Below are positions 10,791 through 23,345 of a stretch of 64,000 nucleotides of DNA, one piece after another. The position numbers and the translations under genes were made by a program. The first letter of the stretch is position 1, and the number at the start of each line of letters is the position of its first letter. This DNA comes from Camelus bactrianus (Eukaryota; Chordata; Mammalia; Artiodactyla; Camelidae). The stretch is taken from the NCBI RefSeq assembly GCF_048773025.1, contig NC_133569.1, positions 1,612,001-1,676,000 on the forward strand. Direction: 5' to 3'. The notes below the pieces were generated by a model that was not told the DNA's origin, did no database searches, and was given only the letters and a program-made list of their open reading frames with translations.

Positions 10791-12267
10791 TAAAAGTCCA
10801 TAAAAAATAGATATATTTGAACAAGTAAAACTTGATAATATTTACTGCCCAAATGCCCTATAATTCTAAAGGTTATACTTCACAAAAATAAACTGATCTT
10901 AGCTGAAGATTTGAGGGAAGCAAGGAATCGAGGATAAAAACAAACATCTGTTTATAAAACAGGAATGACAGTGTCAACTTTCTTGACATTAAAAATTCAA
11001 GATAAAACTAAAATATGCAATCGGTTGTGAAGTAACAAAATGATCATTAAAACTATATTGAAATACATTCATATCAATGAATTTTATATTTAAATTAAAA
11101 TATAAATTAAATCTTAAGATAGAAAATATAATAAAGTACTAATAAGTGGTTGACAAAATTGTATCTGTCAAATATAAAGAAAAATAATATTGAAAATGCA
11201 GAAGTAATATCAAGACAAAGGAGATATTTACCAAAATAAAGGGAAACATGCGTGACGATGAAAGGCACACCTTTATAAGAAATAAACTTGTATGAACAAA
11301 CAATATAGCAGATAAATAATGCAGAAGCAATGAACATGAAAGAACAGATAAAAAATGAAATTATAAAGAAATATCAATGCATTAAATTTGTACTCATACA
11401 TATCCATAACAAAATATAATTATGGATATAGACTAATTGATTAATATAACCAACATATTGAATTATTTATGTGTTTACTCAAAATCTATAGCTGTTTCAA
11501 GAAGTATTTTTCCCCAGTTCAATCTTCTGCTTCAAATCTCTACTATACAACTCAGATATATAAATTAATCACAAAGTTGCAAAAGATGAGTGTCTTGGGC
11601 AAAGATTTGAATTGTGTTATTAAGATATCATGTTGTCCCTCCAGCAGTTAAAATGTGTATTTTAGTAGTTTTCTTTGCTTTGAATCTTATATTTAAGTAC
11701 CTATCTCATTCCTTTTTATTTTTTACATTAATTGGATAGCTGTCAAATTCTTAACTAGATTTTTAATAAGGTATGTTAAAAATTTGAGCATTTTCAAAGG
11801 CAATTTACCTTTTTTGACCTGTTTTATATTATTAATTTAATTCTTCTGTGATTCTCTTCTAAACCCCATCTACATATACCTGTAGCAATATGCTTATTAC
11901 ATGTTTCCTTTTTTACTAATCTTCATGGTATCATGAATCAATGTAAAATACACTCTGATGCTCATAATTAAAAGCATTCACTTTATATTAAATTGATCAT
12001 TCCCTGTGCCCCTCAAAAGAACACACTTTTAATAAAATATTTATTATATTTGTTGCTTTGTTAAGAGTAAATATTAAAAGAATATGGTTGGGGTGAAGGG
12101 TTAGTGTTTAGGATATAAGGAGTTTAATGGTGAAAATACAAGCAAAAGAAGTAAAACTTCATCCGGCTCATTAGATATATACATAATATTCTTGGCCCAT
12201 GTATGTATATGTTTATGGGCCAGGAGTTTGCAGACTATCATGGTAACTATGAGGAAAGTTAAAAATT
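10791..12267. other. AT-rich intergenic DNA with faint L1-like remnants
   Basis: Strongly AT-rich. Parts around 10,800-10,930 and 11,240-11,460 have A-rich L1 ORF2-like composition, but no motif is clear enough to define an element. No gene is supported. Confidence 0.4.
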
Positions 12268-12297
12268 AAGAAAGAAAGAAAGGAAAGAAAGAAAGGA

Positions 12298-12381
<84 letters not shown>

Positions 12382-12395
12382 AAAGAAAGAAAGAA

Positions 12396-12447
<52 letters not shown>

Positions 12448-12459
12448 AAAAGAAAGAAA

Positions 12460-12503
<44 letters not shown>

Positions 12504-12507
12504 AAAG
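12268..12507. repeat. (GAAA)n microsatellite, ~240 bp
   Basis: About sixty GAAA units with scattered GGAAA and GAAAA interruptions. Pure polypurine on the plus strand, so it can form triplex DNA. Long frames reading KKERKK- or SFFLSFF-type repeats here are artefacts. Confidence 0.95.
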
Positions 12508-15500
12508 CATAAAGGTGTACCTAATGATGACTGGGCTTCCTTGGAAAGGGAACAGAGAACTGGAGACAGCAACAGTCTCCAAAAACACATGAGAAAATGT
12601 TTACTCTTGTTTTGTACATGTTGTTTCCTTCTGTACCTGTACTGTATGTAAAATTAAGGAAGAAAGGAAGCAGAAATAAAAGGGAAAAAAAGGAAGGAGA
12701 AAAGAAAGGAACCTGGCCACTTATTCTTTAAATATATAGCTAGTATTATCTCCTGTGAGCCAGAGATCTTTCAGAACCCCTCTTAGGACTCAAAGACACC
12801 TAAATGGCAGTTCTCTTCCAAATGCTCCTAATCCTGTATCTCTGTAGCTTTATAACATTAAAGATGGTCTCAAGCAGATACAAATCAACTCCAAAATCTA
12901 AATGTATACAAGGTATACCTGTAACAAATTATATATTTGCATATATATTATATATATATAACATATATAAGCATATGTGTAGATATATACTCAGACATAA
13001 TGTATATGTAGATATTTTTTAAAGAGATATATCCCCTAAAGTTTCTTCAGAACACTGTATTCCTTTAGTATGATTATCTTGGAAAAGACCTCCAGGCTCT
13101 AATAAAATAACCAGGGCATTCCCAGGACAACTCCAGCACAAACTTCAATCTAAAGGGTAAGAGATCCTAAGCCACACTTTTCCTAGGATTTCTGGTACTA
13201 GGGTGAGAACAAACTGATAAGTCAGCCACCAAAGCTTTTTTAGAATTGCCTTGAATGTAACCCGAAGAGCCCATAGATCTATTCACTCCATTGTCTAACT
13301 GTAACTTACGTTGTGTCTGTTATGTGCCAGGTTCTTGCTGAACAGCTGATCTGCCTAACTGAATAGTACAACAAACTTGCCTTCTGTCAACGTATGCACT
13401 AGAGTCAAATGGACTCAAAGACTATCTTTCCTGAGACTCAGGTGTCATAGCAAGGAAAAAACAAGAGCAAAAATCCATCTACTCCCACTTTTCAGCACTC
13501 CTGGCACTATATACAAAAGAACTCAATATTAAGAGACCTTGTTTCATATAATCCATTATTGTCAATATCTTCTTCTAATGAAAGATGGAAAGTTGATACC
13601 AGAAACATTTCTATAACTTTATACATTTGCGATTTTTAAGCTTTATTGATTGTATCCTATTTTCAAGATTGTAAAATGACCTGAACCTTTCAAAAGATTC
13701 AAAATAAAAAAGCAACTATAGATATCTCATTTATTTTTCATTTAAAAGTATCTTTTCTTCTTCAACTTAAGATTTCCTTTCTTTATGCTTTTTTAGCTAA
13801 ACACACACACAAACACACAAATACAAATATTTTGAAGCAATATCTGTGTGTATGTTTTGTAATAATGAGACCAATTTAATTACCCACAGTAATTGAATGA
13901 AAATGTTTAATTCTTAAAAAATTGTATTAACTCAAAAGGCAAGTCTTTTTCTTTTACATTAAATCTTTTTGACCCACGGAATGTCATTTAATCATTATTA
14001 CTCAAGCATATTAGTAATTTATTCTTTGACTTTTAAAATCATATTAATAAAATAATTATTTATTAACTCATGAAAGTGTTTTAAGTACCATGAAGTTTCA
14101 AATAATATAGTTTTCCTGGAAAGAATATACATTTTAAAGATAAAATCCCTGTCCAAAGAGGTAATTTGATATTTGATACACAATCAATAGCACATAAAGT
14201 TACTTGGATGTTTACGCATTTTTAAAATGATATTTTAAGTGGAAACATTGCAGAAACTTGCAGAAGCACTTTCCTTGTTTCTCATTTTAAGAATTTTGAA
14301 ATTTTTCTATCTAGAGGTAGATGCTTAATTACTGATTATTATTCAATCAATATGTTCTTTATACAACCACACACAAAAGTTCACTTTTCCAACTTTCTAT
14401 CATATGAACCCAGGTATGAATTTCTTTAGCTGGAAATAATTTTATAAAGCATCAGAAAATTGTTTAAGATCATTTAATGTTACATTAAGATTGGACCACA
14501 TATCTAAATAAGATGCTGGTGGAAATTAATTCGATCTAAGTTTTACATGCTATTAATTAAGTAAATAAAGCACCATGGTAGAGTCTTTTATACATTGTGT
14601 ATTGTTGTCTATTGTGCTGCACAAAATTTAAGTTGTGGATTCAGTCCACTTTCTTCTATTATTTAAAAGTTCAAGAATGTCATAAAAATACATATGCCAT
14701 TCTTTCTAATTAAAAACTATGCATATTTCATTAAGACGTTCTTATGACTTGCCTGGATTGCATGTTATGACACTCTTAACTGAGAAGGAAAGGCCAAGCA
14801 GATGACACAGCACACTTAAACATTATCCTCTGTGGATTTGCCCACATTAATCGTGCTCTTTATGAACCAAGAAGACATTCTATAATATTAGTTATTGTGG
14901 CAGTTTGAGAATACTATAAAAAAGTGAATTATTTGGCTTGCCTATCTTTGGAGAAAAATTATTTTATTCCAATAGGAAGCATAAACACAAAATGATACTG
15001 ACTTTCCTGTCTGCAGTAACCCCACCCCCACCATCTTAGCAGGCCCTCTCTTTTGGAGGAAGGATTAAATTATCTTATTAGTGCATTTATTATTATCTTT
15101 TTACACATTCAATTCACCAAGCAGTGAAAAGTTGTTCATTGAGACTGACTACACTTAAAAAGCACAAATAGAAATATATTATAGTTAATCAGTCTATCTA
15201 CCCACCTGTCTATTTTTTCTCCCTATCTCATCTTTCCTTCTCTCCCGCCACCCCCTTTCTCTCTCTCACACACACACACACACAAACCACATTGCCTGTG
15301 GGCAGTTTCATGTCCTTCCCTGGGCCCCTGGAATCATGGGTTGTTCCAGTTCCCTAGTCTTGCTCTGTAACATTACCCATTCTTCTATCTGTGAAATCTA
15401 TTCTCTCTGCACTTACCTCTTTTACTTAAGGGCATTAAAACTCCCTCTTTGTAGGTATACAGATCTTGTCTATTTCTCTGCTGAACCAAAAAAGGAAAAA

Positions 15501-17099
15501 AAAAGAAATCTAAAATATTAAAGTCATATAATACCTAGAGCAAAAAAAGTATCTTAAAACAGGAGAAAGTGAATAAAACATTGATGAATATAATATTTGG
15601 GAAACTCGAAAGCTGAGAGGTTGGAGAACTGTACAGCTAACAATGTTAAGATAGATTTCATGTCAATAGGGTAAAGATTAAATGATTTTATGAATAATAG
15701 TTAATCTGGAAATGGTTAATAGGATTATGTAAGCAAAATCAGAAAGGACTGTAAGCCTAACTCATTAGAATAATAGGACAAATTATCCTGGAATTTGTTA
15801 GATCAAAGAATAGAGACATGGCTGATGATTAAAATATTACAGCAGAGGATTTCATTATGAATATGGTATTAGACTTGCAGCAAAAATACTCCTAGAATAA
15901 AATCTTAATGGCTTCCAAAATAATATTTTTTTCTCCTAACTTTCCACGTTTGCCCCTTTAGACCTCTTCTCACAGGCAGATTGTGTTTGCATGGAGTTTA
16001 TGATTTGCTAATCATTCTTTTTTTTTTTTAATCAAGTTCTTGTCAGTCTTTAGAGAAAATGATTTACTTTGGTCATTTTCATGTTCAGATGTACCTGAAA
16101 AGGACTGGCTTACATTCAACTCATTTAAATAGAAGTTGTGAAAACTCTGTGGAATAGGAGAACTGTTTTCCAAGCAAAATAATTTAGAACATACTTGTGA
16201 TAACTGGCAGCTTATTTTTTCCATCTAAATTTGTAGACCTAAATCCGAGTATTAGGCAGACTTTCATTTATTTCACATCCAGCTATGCTTCAAGGACTTT
16301 GAATCAATTCTGCATAGTGTGGATCTGAAGGAAAACGTGATCCCTGAGATGCAAGACACAGCAATGACAGTCAATTTAGATTTATAAAGTGAGCAGAACA
16401 AGAAACATCACAAAATACTATCATGTAAAATTGATAATTTTTGCTAATTTTTCAAACACAGAAGTGTTACATACATTGATTTAAAGTGAAGACATACAAA
16501 CAAATTAAAATATACCAGAAAGTTTTGATGTATGAGCTGGTGACTATGAGACTGACATTAATAATTTGCATATGGACAATTAAGAATTGACTGGTTGGTA
16601 AATTTTATAAAATACTGGAAAAATCACAGGATTTAGAGTCTGTATTTAGAGACCTGGATTTCAAATTCACTGTCATCACTTACTACCTATGCAACTTCAA
16701 GCATTTTGCATCAATTATCTCAACTATCAAAAACCACACCAAAAGTATACCTACCTCATGAAATAGTTGAATGGGTTAACTAACCTACAATGCATGGCAG
16801 CACATTATAATTCCTAAAGCTTGGTGTAGTTGTGTCTGGGCTTAAATGTGCTTTTCATGCTTCCTCTACGTTTACCACAATGACATGTCCCCACGTGCAC
16901 AGGTTTATGTCTCTCTTACTATACAGAACTACAGAGGAAATTAATGTACTGTTTATTTATTATGTATATGTATATATATCTATACTTGTATCTTTAAATT
17001 CACCTTATTTTTAGCTGTTATAAATAAACATATATGCACACATGTGCACACACAGACATGTATACACACACATGCATTCACACACACATATATAGTCAT
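12508..17099. other. AT-rich gene desert
   Basis: No gene, RNA or well-defined repeat is recognised over about 4.6 kb. It contains an AT/ATAT tract near 12,925-13,000 and a (CA)n run near 15,268-15,287. Frames are all short and featureless. Confidence 0.5.
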
Positions 17100-17365
17100 A
17101 ATAAACTGAAGAGGTCAATTGTTATCCCTAACACAACCACTAATAAAATACCAAAAAAAAAAAAAATACAGAAATGGAAATTTTAAAAGAACAAAAATGG
17201 CACATTGCAAAATAAAATTAAACACAAAAAGGGAGTAATAGAGAATTTGAGAATCAAAAAAGGTACAATATTTAGAAAACAATTAGAAAAATGACAGAAG
17301 TAAATCCTTTCATTTGTGTAATTACTTTAAATATAAATGGACTAACTGCTCTAATAAAAAAAACT
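17100..17365 (+). mobile_element. LINE-1 ORF2 fragment
   Basis: Ends with 'aaatataaatggactaactg', matching the L1 ORF2 region that encodes the motif around VNGLN; A-rich text precedes it. Strand from this match. Decayed and truncated at both ends. Confidence 0.5.
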
Positions 17366-17940
17366 TAGACAACATGGACACCCAAGATGGAGGTTATTCA
17401 TGAACACGAGAAATGAACATCAGCCGAAGATACGTAAGATGGACAATGGGAGTTCAAGCCTTTCCTGGAGGAGGGTTGGCAGTTTTATATTGTATCTGAG
17501 ACAATTTCCCTGCACTAGGTGGAGACACAAACTGTATTGCTGTCTTTTAATTGGGAAGCTTAACGTGGTCCACGGTGGCCGACAAGCAGTGGGTTGAGCT
17601 GTTCTTGTTCTACGTCAGGTTAGCTAAGCCGTAAGCAGCTTTCTTAGCGTTCCCTTCCCTTTGTGTGTCTCTAGGTTAGGGTTGTTCAGAAGAGAAGTTT
17701 ACACCTGTTGGAGAGCAAACTGAAGGAGCAGTCCTTTGGCTGGGGGGCTGTGCTACAGCCGTGCACGTTGTCACTGACCTGCACCCTCACGCCATCAGTG
17801 TGGAGAAGCTGCTCCTCTGGCGCCCGCTGGCCTCCGCAGGGGGTCCAGCCCTGGGCCAGGCAGGTGTGCAGCTCCATCCTGCTGCCACCGGTTTCTTCCA
17901 CAGGGAGAGACACAGGCTCCAGGTCTTCTTGAAGGTGTTC
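17366..17940. other. Unassigned single-copy-looking sequence 3' of the IGHG region
   Basis: Composition changes abruptly from the flanking L1s, with higher GC and a few CpG. Frames of 60-75 codons exist on both strands without recognisable domains. It does not match a repeat I know. Could be a decayed LTR or unique DNA. Confidence 0.35.
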
Positions 17941-18700
17941 AGATTTTATTGAATGGGTTAGATTTCTCCTGCTTAAAAGGTTTTTTTTATTGTGGTAAAA
18001 GAATAGGATTTGCCCCTAAGGAAGTGTACCATGTTAAACCTCTCTCCGGGTTTTGGGGACAGTAAATACATTCATACAGTGCAATCACGACCACCTGTGT
18101 CTCCATAACTCTACCCGTCTTTACGTGTGAAACCCTATGCCTGTAAACAACAACCCCCCGTTCTCCCCCGGCTGCAGCCACTTCTGTGTTTTCTCTTTCT
18201 GGGAATGCAGCCACTCCTAATCGCTCACACAAGTGGAATCGCACACGATTCACCGTCTTGCCCCTGGCTCACGGTACGCGTTCCGATGTCCCCCAGGTGC
18301 CCCCGTGCTGTCACACATGTCACAATGTTCTTCTTTCTTCAGGGGCAGTACTGTTCCATTGTACGCTCAGCCCACATCGTGCTCATCTGTCCATCCACGG
18401 AAGGACGCTCGAGTTCCTGCCTCGTGGTAGGTATTGTCAACGGAGCTGCTGTGAAGTGGGTGTTCAAGTGCCTCTTTAAGACCTGTTGTATGTTCGCTCG
18501 GGTTTATTCTAAGCAGTGAGATTGCTGCAAGTGTGGTAGTTGTTTCTGAAATTTCTTTGAGGGGCTTCCAAACTGTTTTGCACAACGGTAATGCCATTTT
18601 ATGTTCTCACCAACAGTGCACAAGGGGTTCTTTTCTCCACATCCATGGACACCACACACGGACAGCAATCCAGGTATTCAAAGCTCTGACTGACAGATGT
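17941..18700 (-). mobile_element. LINE-1 fragment, antisense, GC-shifted
   Basis: The order of motifs follows antisense L1 3' sequence: 'ttttattgtggtaaaagaat', 'aagtggaatcgcac', 'cttctttcttcaggggcagt', 'catctgtccatccacggaag', 'tgaggggcttccaaactgtt', 'ttatgttctcaccaacagtg'. It is unusually rich in CpG for an old L1, matching the GC-rich neighbourhood of the constant gene. Confidence 0.7.
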
Positions 18701-18766
18701 TCCCCTTGGAGGGTGGGAGGAGGGGGGACCTGGTGGGGGCCCAGGAGCGCAGTGGGGTGGCAGCCC

Positions 18767-18770
<4 letters not shown>

Positions 18771-18809
<39 letters not shown>
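18771..18809. repeat. (TG)n microsatellite
   Basis: About nineteen uninterrupted TG units at the 3' flank of the IGHG region. Confidence 0.95.
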
Positions 18810-18813
<4 letters not shown>

Positions 18814-20311
18814 TGTGGATGGGGGTGTGGGCAGGAGAGGTGAGACACGGACAGGAGTGTGTCGGAGGTCTTGCCCGGGGCAGGGCCCCGAGGGGTCAGG
18901 AGCAGCAGGAGGCTGACCTCAGGCTCACACCGGTGCTGACACAGGGGCTCAAGGGAAGGCGTCGGCCACTTCGCTTCCAGGGGCCCAGGAGGGGTTGTGC
19001 ATGGGGGACGTGCTGTGGCCTGGTGTTGCCCCAGGGTCAGGACGGGGCCCTCAGGCCTGGTGGGGGCAGCTGTTCTGGGACTGGTGCTCCTCAAGGACCC
19101 GTGGGGCCAGCCCGGTATCGACCGTCCTGGAGTCCCCGTGGGAATGTCTGGCTGGAGGCAGATCTGTGGTCCAGGGGATGGAGGTGAGGGGCAGGGCCTG
19201 GGGCCGGACAGGCTGCAGGGACCATTAGCAGGTTCAGCTTGTTGGTTAGGTGTTCCGTGTGAGGGAGATTGTGAGTGAGGGAGACCCCCAGGATGGTTTC
19301 TGGAGCCCCGATAGAGCCCTGGAGGCAGAAGGTGCCCAGTGTCCTCACGCCTGGCAGGGTCCCTGAGGGCCAGCGATGCCCCTGGACACAGCTGCCTGCC
19401 CCATGGCCTCACCATCTTTGGTGTAGAGCCCACTGCAGCGAGCTGTCCCTTTCCTGCATAAAATTCTCTGTCTTCCTCTGTCTCTCTGTCTGTCTGTCTG
19501 TCTGCCTGTCCCCCACAGGAAGCTGGAATGGCCCTTTCCAACAGCCCTAGGGTGCTGTGGCTTTACTGATAGACACTCAGTGCTGGTCCCAGCTCCCCTC
19601 CAGGAGCCTGTCCTTTTGGCCTCCCCTGGGGCCATGGAGCCACAGACTCGACACATTGGTTTCACCCCCTCTGCCCTGACACACTGAAAGGCTCACACAG
19701 ACACTTGGACAATGTCCAGCCGCCCAGGGCCGTGTCCCGTGGGTGACTGAGATCTCCTGAAGCGCTGGCGAGGATCGCCCAGCAGAGCCAGCCCCGACCA
19801 GGCGCTGGCCTCCATTTCCTGGAGTGTTTCCTGTGAAGGGCAGACAGCTGTGGCTCCTGTGTCTGCCCTCTGGGGAGTGCTGTGTCTCCTACAACCCGGG
19901 ACCTGAGACTGTTCCTTTGAGATGGAACCACCAGGAGGGACTGGAGCTCAGGGTCTGGCCTCCCGGGAGGACCGAGTCCTGACTCCGTCCCTGCACCCTT
20001 GGCAGCCGGTGGGCACAGTGGCCTTCACGCTCCTCGACCTGGGACGTGCTGCTCCAGGACGGGAGGCAATAATTTCTGTGGTTCCAACCCGACTGTGCTG
20101 CGTGTTACAGCAGCCGTGCTGACCAGGCGTCCGACACCTGGGACTTGCTGCTGACTCTGCGCCCCCAGGGAACCCCAGGGATGGGTGTGGTCAGGGGAGA
20201 GCTGGGGCCTGGGGCTGGGAGGGTGTGGAGGGCGGCCAGGCTGTGGAGTCACCAGGGGAGGGGCCGCAACATAGAGCGATTCCCAGAGAGCTATGGAATG
20301 GTAAAGGATGC
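18810..20311. other. GC-rich 3' flank of the IGHG gene
   Basis: GC-rich, no exon recognised on either strand. Contains a short (TCTG)n run near 19,484-19,504. Lies just beyond the membrane-form polyadenylation signal in transcription direction. Confidence 0.5.
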
Positions 20312-20317
20312 TTTATT
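20312..20317 (-). terminator. Polyadenylation signal, membrane form
   Basis: AATAAA on the minus strand about 1.0 kb past the M2 stop, the usual spacing for the membrane-IgG transcript. Confidence 0.65.
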
Positions 20318-21323
20318 GTCTCCACAACCCAAAACATGACAAGCCAGAGTCTCCCAACAAAAAACCCAAACCAAAGATAAACAGCGCAGAAAGTTCATGG
20401 GCTCCAGACATTTAGAAAGGATGCACAGCTTCCCAAGCCAGGCCTGGCGTGACCTCTGGCTGTAGCACACCCCCCCTCCCCTGCCACCACCCGGCACTGG
20501 GGCATGCCCCTCCCCATCCAGGGACAAGACAGGAGAGGCCCAGGGGTCTCGGACCGGGACTCCAGGCTGTCGGGCTCCCTCCTCCCGGGGCTCGCCTCTC
20601 ACCCCACCGCCCAGTGCAGGGAAGCTCCTGCTGAAGGTGTCTCAGGCCACTGGCCACAGGACAGGCTGGCTGCGGCCACTGCCCTGTTTTGTCAGTGTCC
20701 CTATTTCTGTGTCCAGCGAGGCTGTGTCCTGCCCGTGGGGGACCCGGTCACCAGGCCCGTCTCTGGGAAGCTGGAGTGGGGAGACCTCACCCCCTTCCTG
20801 GCAGGCCTGGCTCCTGTAGGGGCCATGGGCCCTGGCCCTTCTCAGAGCTGAGTACTTGGCTGACCGTTGGTGGCACATCCAAAAGCCTCCCTGCTGTGAG
20901 ACATTGGCCAGGGCTGCATATATTCCCACCAAGGATCTGACACAGGCGCCTCCCCTTGGGGACCCTGCTTGATGACCAACCTGATGGTGTCCACAGAGCA
21001 ATCCCTGCCCACTGCCCCGGGATGCCAGCCTCCTGCTCATCCAAAGGAACCCCAGGGTGCCCCGGGCACTCCTGGTGAGGACAGGCAGACCCCTCGGCTC
21101 AGGTTGTTGGTAGCACCTGCTGTCCACTTGGTCCCCTGAAGGTGGGCAGGGTGCAGGGTGTGGTCGGTGGTGGCCGTGAGGTCGGAGGATGGAGATGCGG
21201 GTGAGCACGGCCGAGAGATCAGAGCTGGCAGGGCAGCGGGCGGAGTAGTGGCTGAGCAGCTCGGAGTGATGAACGGGGTACCTCTGGGGCCTGGGGTGGC
21301 CGTGGACACCCCCAGAGGGCACG

Positions 21324-21407
21324 CTAGGCCCCCTGCCCGATCACGTTTCTGTGGTCTGGGACGATCGTCCGCTTCAGCTCCACCACCGAGGAGAAGATCC
21401 ACTTCAC
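21324..21407 (-). CDS. IGHG: IGHG M2 exon (cytoplasmic tail)
   Basis: After acceptor 'cgtccctgcag' it encodes [19 protein letters not shown] then RNVIGQGA and a TAG stop: 27 residues, the standard membrane IgG tail. Human IgG has [21 protein letters not shown] at the same place. In that tail the YxN motif (Ig tail tyrosine) recruits Grb2 and boosts memory responses; here it reads D-H-R-N, so the tyrosine is replaced by histidine. That could be a camelid variant or a sign of relaxed selection. Confidence 0.92.
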   Translation of the reverse strand: MKWIFSSVVELKRTIVPDHRNVIGQGA

Positions 21408-21779
21408 CTGCAGGGACGGCGGGTGTGGGCACAGCCGGGGCCCTCGTGCCAGCTGCCCGCAAGGACCTGGCCTCCCAGCCCGGGGACTGCCGGCCGCGAG
21501 TGTACTCGGGTGGGGTGGCGCGAGGACTCCATGGGCACAGCCAGGGACAGGGAGGTCCCGACAGGGACACAGAGAGACAGTGAGAGAACAGAATGAAATG
21601 GAGAGACAGAGGACAGTGGACAGAAAGGACAAGAGGGGAGAGTGAGGAGACAGTGACGGGACTGTGAGGGGACAGGAAGGGGACAGGGAGGGACATGGAG
21701 GGACAGGGAGTGGACAGGGAAGGGGGACTGTGCGGGCACTGTGTGGCGACAGCAGGGACAGCTGGCCTGGCCCGCCCAC
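21408..21779 (-). repeat. M1-M2 intron with GGACAG-type purine-rich repeat
   Basis: A run of degenerate (GGACAGGGA)-like units at about 21,540-21,730, read on the plus strand, fills half the intron. Rich in purine on plus, pyrimidine on minus. No exon. Confidence 0.7.
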
Positions 21780-21913
21780 CTTAAAGAGGGTCACTGTGGT
21801 GCTGTAGCACACGCTGAGCAGGAAGAGGGTGATGAAGATGGAGATGGTGGTCCACAGCCCATCCAGCTCCCCGCTCTGGGCCTCGGCACAGCTCTCTTCC
21901 TCCAGGAGTGGCT
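21780..21913 (-). CDS. IGHG: IGHG M1 exon (extracellular linker and transmembrane helix)
   Basis: M1 anchors membrane IgG in the B-cell receptor. After acceptor 'ccccgtccag' it reads [20 protein letters not shown], an acidic linker with one cysteine, then the transmembrane stretch [20 protein letters not shown] and VTLFK. The donor is TTTAAG|GTGGGC. The conserved polar face used to contact Ig-alpha/Ig-beta (TT..SIF...) is intact. The 134-bp length suits an IGHG M1. There is no lesion here, in contrast to CH3. Confidence 0.93.
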
Positions 21914-23235
21914 CTGGACGGGGAGGGGGTGGTCAGCTTTGTGGCTGCCCATCACGTGCAAGGGCAGGGTCAGTGGCACCTGGGGGTGGGTCTGTCTGTG
22001 ACAGGGCGGGTGGGGCACTAGGATCCCCTTAGGGGGCTGGATCAATGGTTCCCTGAGGTCAATCCCTGGGCACCGACCTCGTGTCCCCCATTCCTCCAGC
22101 TTGGGCCTCAGTCTTGGCCGGATTCCTTGGGCCCAGATCTCGGCCTGGCCAGTGCGTGTCCCTCATCGTCTCCTCTGCGGTGCCTTTCATGGGGTCCTCT
22201 GGGGAGAGGGTGCCCTGACCCCTGCCTTCCCTCTCACCGGAGGCCAGGCCTAGACGGCAGGGGTCTGCAGAGCAGGTCTGTGGTGGGTCCTACTGCAGGG
22301 AAGGGCGGAGGCAACCTTGGGGTGTCCCTGTGTGCCTGAGGGGTTGGGGTGGGCGTGCTAGGGACCAGTGGTGTGTTGGGTCTCTGTCTGTTGAGGAGGG
22401 GGTGCAGGTGTCCTGGGGAGAGGAGGGGTGGGGGTCTGAGCTGGCCAGTGTGGTCAGAGTGTGGTCAGTGCTGCTGGGGCTTTGAGGAGTGGGGACCAAG
22501 CTGGTGTCCACCGAGGGTTCATGAGACCCGGCTCCAGGCTCTGGTCTGGCCCCGGGTCGATAACCCGTTGAGGACCCAGTGAGCAAGGCTGGCTTGTGTG
22601 CACTTGTGTGGTTGTGCCCTTGTGTGCAGTTGCACAGGCACATGCGTGTGCGTGAGTCTACAGGTGGACGAGGGGTGTGCAGGCTGGTGTGCTCCATGAG
22701 AGGGCTTGTTTCCTGTGGGCCTGGGTGAGTGTCCCCTCGAGGTTACAGATCTGGCCCCGAGCACCTCGCCTGTGGGAAGGTGAGGCCTGATCTCCGTGTG
22801 TCCTGGGAGCAGGAGGCCTGTGCCCCCATCGCCGGCCAGGCGTGGCTCCCATGTTGACAGGGTGTCAGCACATGGACCCTCGAGGCCCCGGGGATGGGAA
22901 CTGTGGGGACAAGGACCTACCACTGTCCCACAGTTGGGCTTGGACAGAGGTGGGAAGAACCGTGCACTCATGTCCGTGAGGGTCCCTGGGAGGCTCTACC
23001 AGTCCCCTCTACATGCTCCAGCCTGAGTAGGTGCTGGCCGGACCCTGGACCCTGGGGAGCGGCTGCCTCGGGCAGAGCCCCCTCTCTGGCCTCGGGCTGC
23101 TGCCTGCCTTCGTTGGCACCAAGTTTGTCCTCAGAGCCTGGCATGCCCCCGCCTCCCGCAGGCCCGGCGGGCGCCGGATCTCTGCAAAGAAAGAACCATG
23201 ACAGTGTTGCAGGGCCCCAGGGAGGTACTGGGTGT
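21914..23235. other. Intron region between CH3 and M1
   Basis: About 1.4 kb separates CH3 from M1, typical of mammalian IGHG genes. No additional exon recognised. It includes a GT-rich low-complexity patch near 22,590-22,660. Confidence 0.6.
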
Positions 23236-23241
23236 TTTATT
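23236..23241 (-). terminator. Polyadenylation signal, secreted form
   Basis: AATAAA on the minus strand about 105 bp past the normal CH3 stop, the expected position for the secreted IgG transcript. Confidence 0.8.
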
Positions 23242-23345
23242 TCATGCTGGCCCCGGAGGTATGTACACAGGGGTGGGGCTCAGGCGTCCACGCGGGACCC
23301 TGAGAGCCTCGGGGAGGGGGGTTCGCTTGGGTGCCGGGGTGAGGC

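Noticed and set aside
12213-12590. Phe/Leu/Ser-rich 'membrane' frames
   Set aside because: Direct translation of the GAAA microsatellite.
18678-19541. 287-codon minus-strand frame in the 3' flank
   Set aside because: GC-rich and includes the translated (TG)n tract; no recognisable domain, and it lies beyond the membrane polyadenylation site.
22290-22971. Minus-strand frames of 135-150 codons between CH3 and M1
   Set aside because: Intron of the IGHG gene; no immunoglobulin or membrane motif and no exon-like borders.
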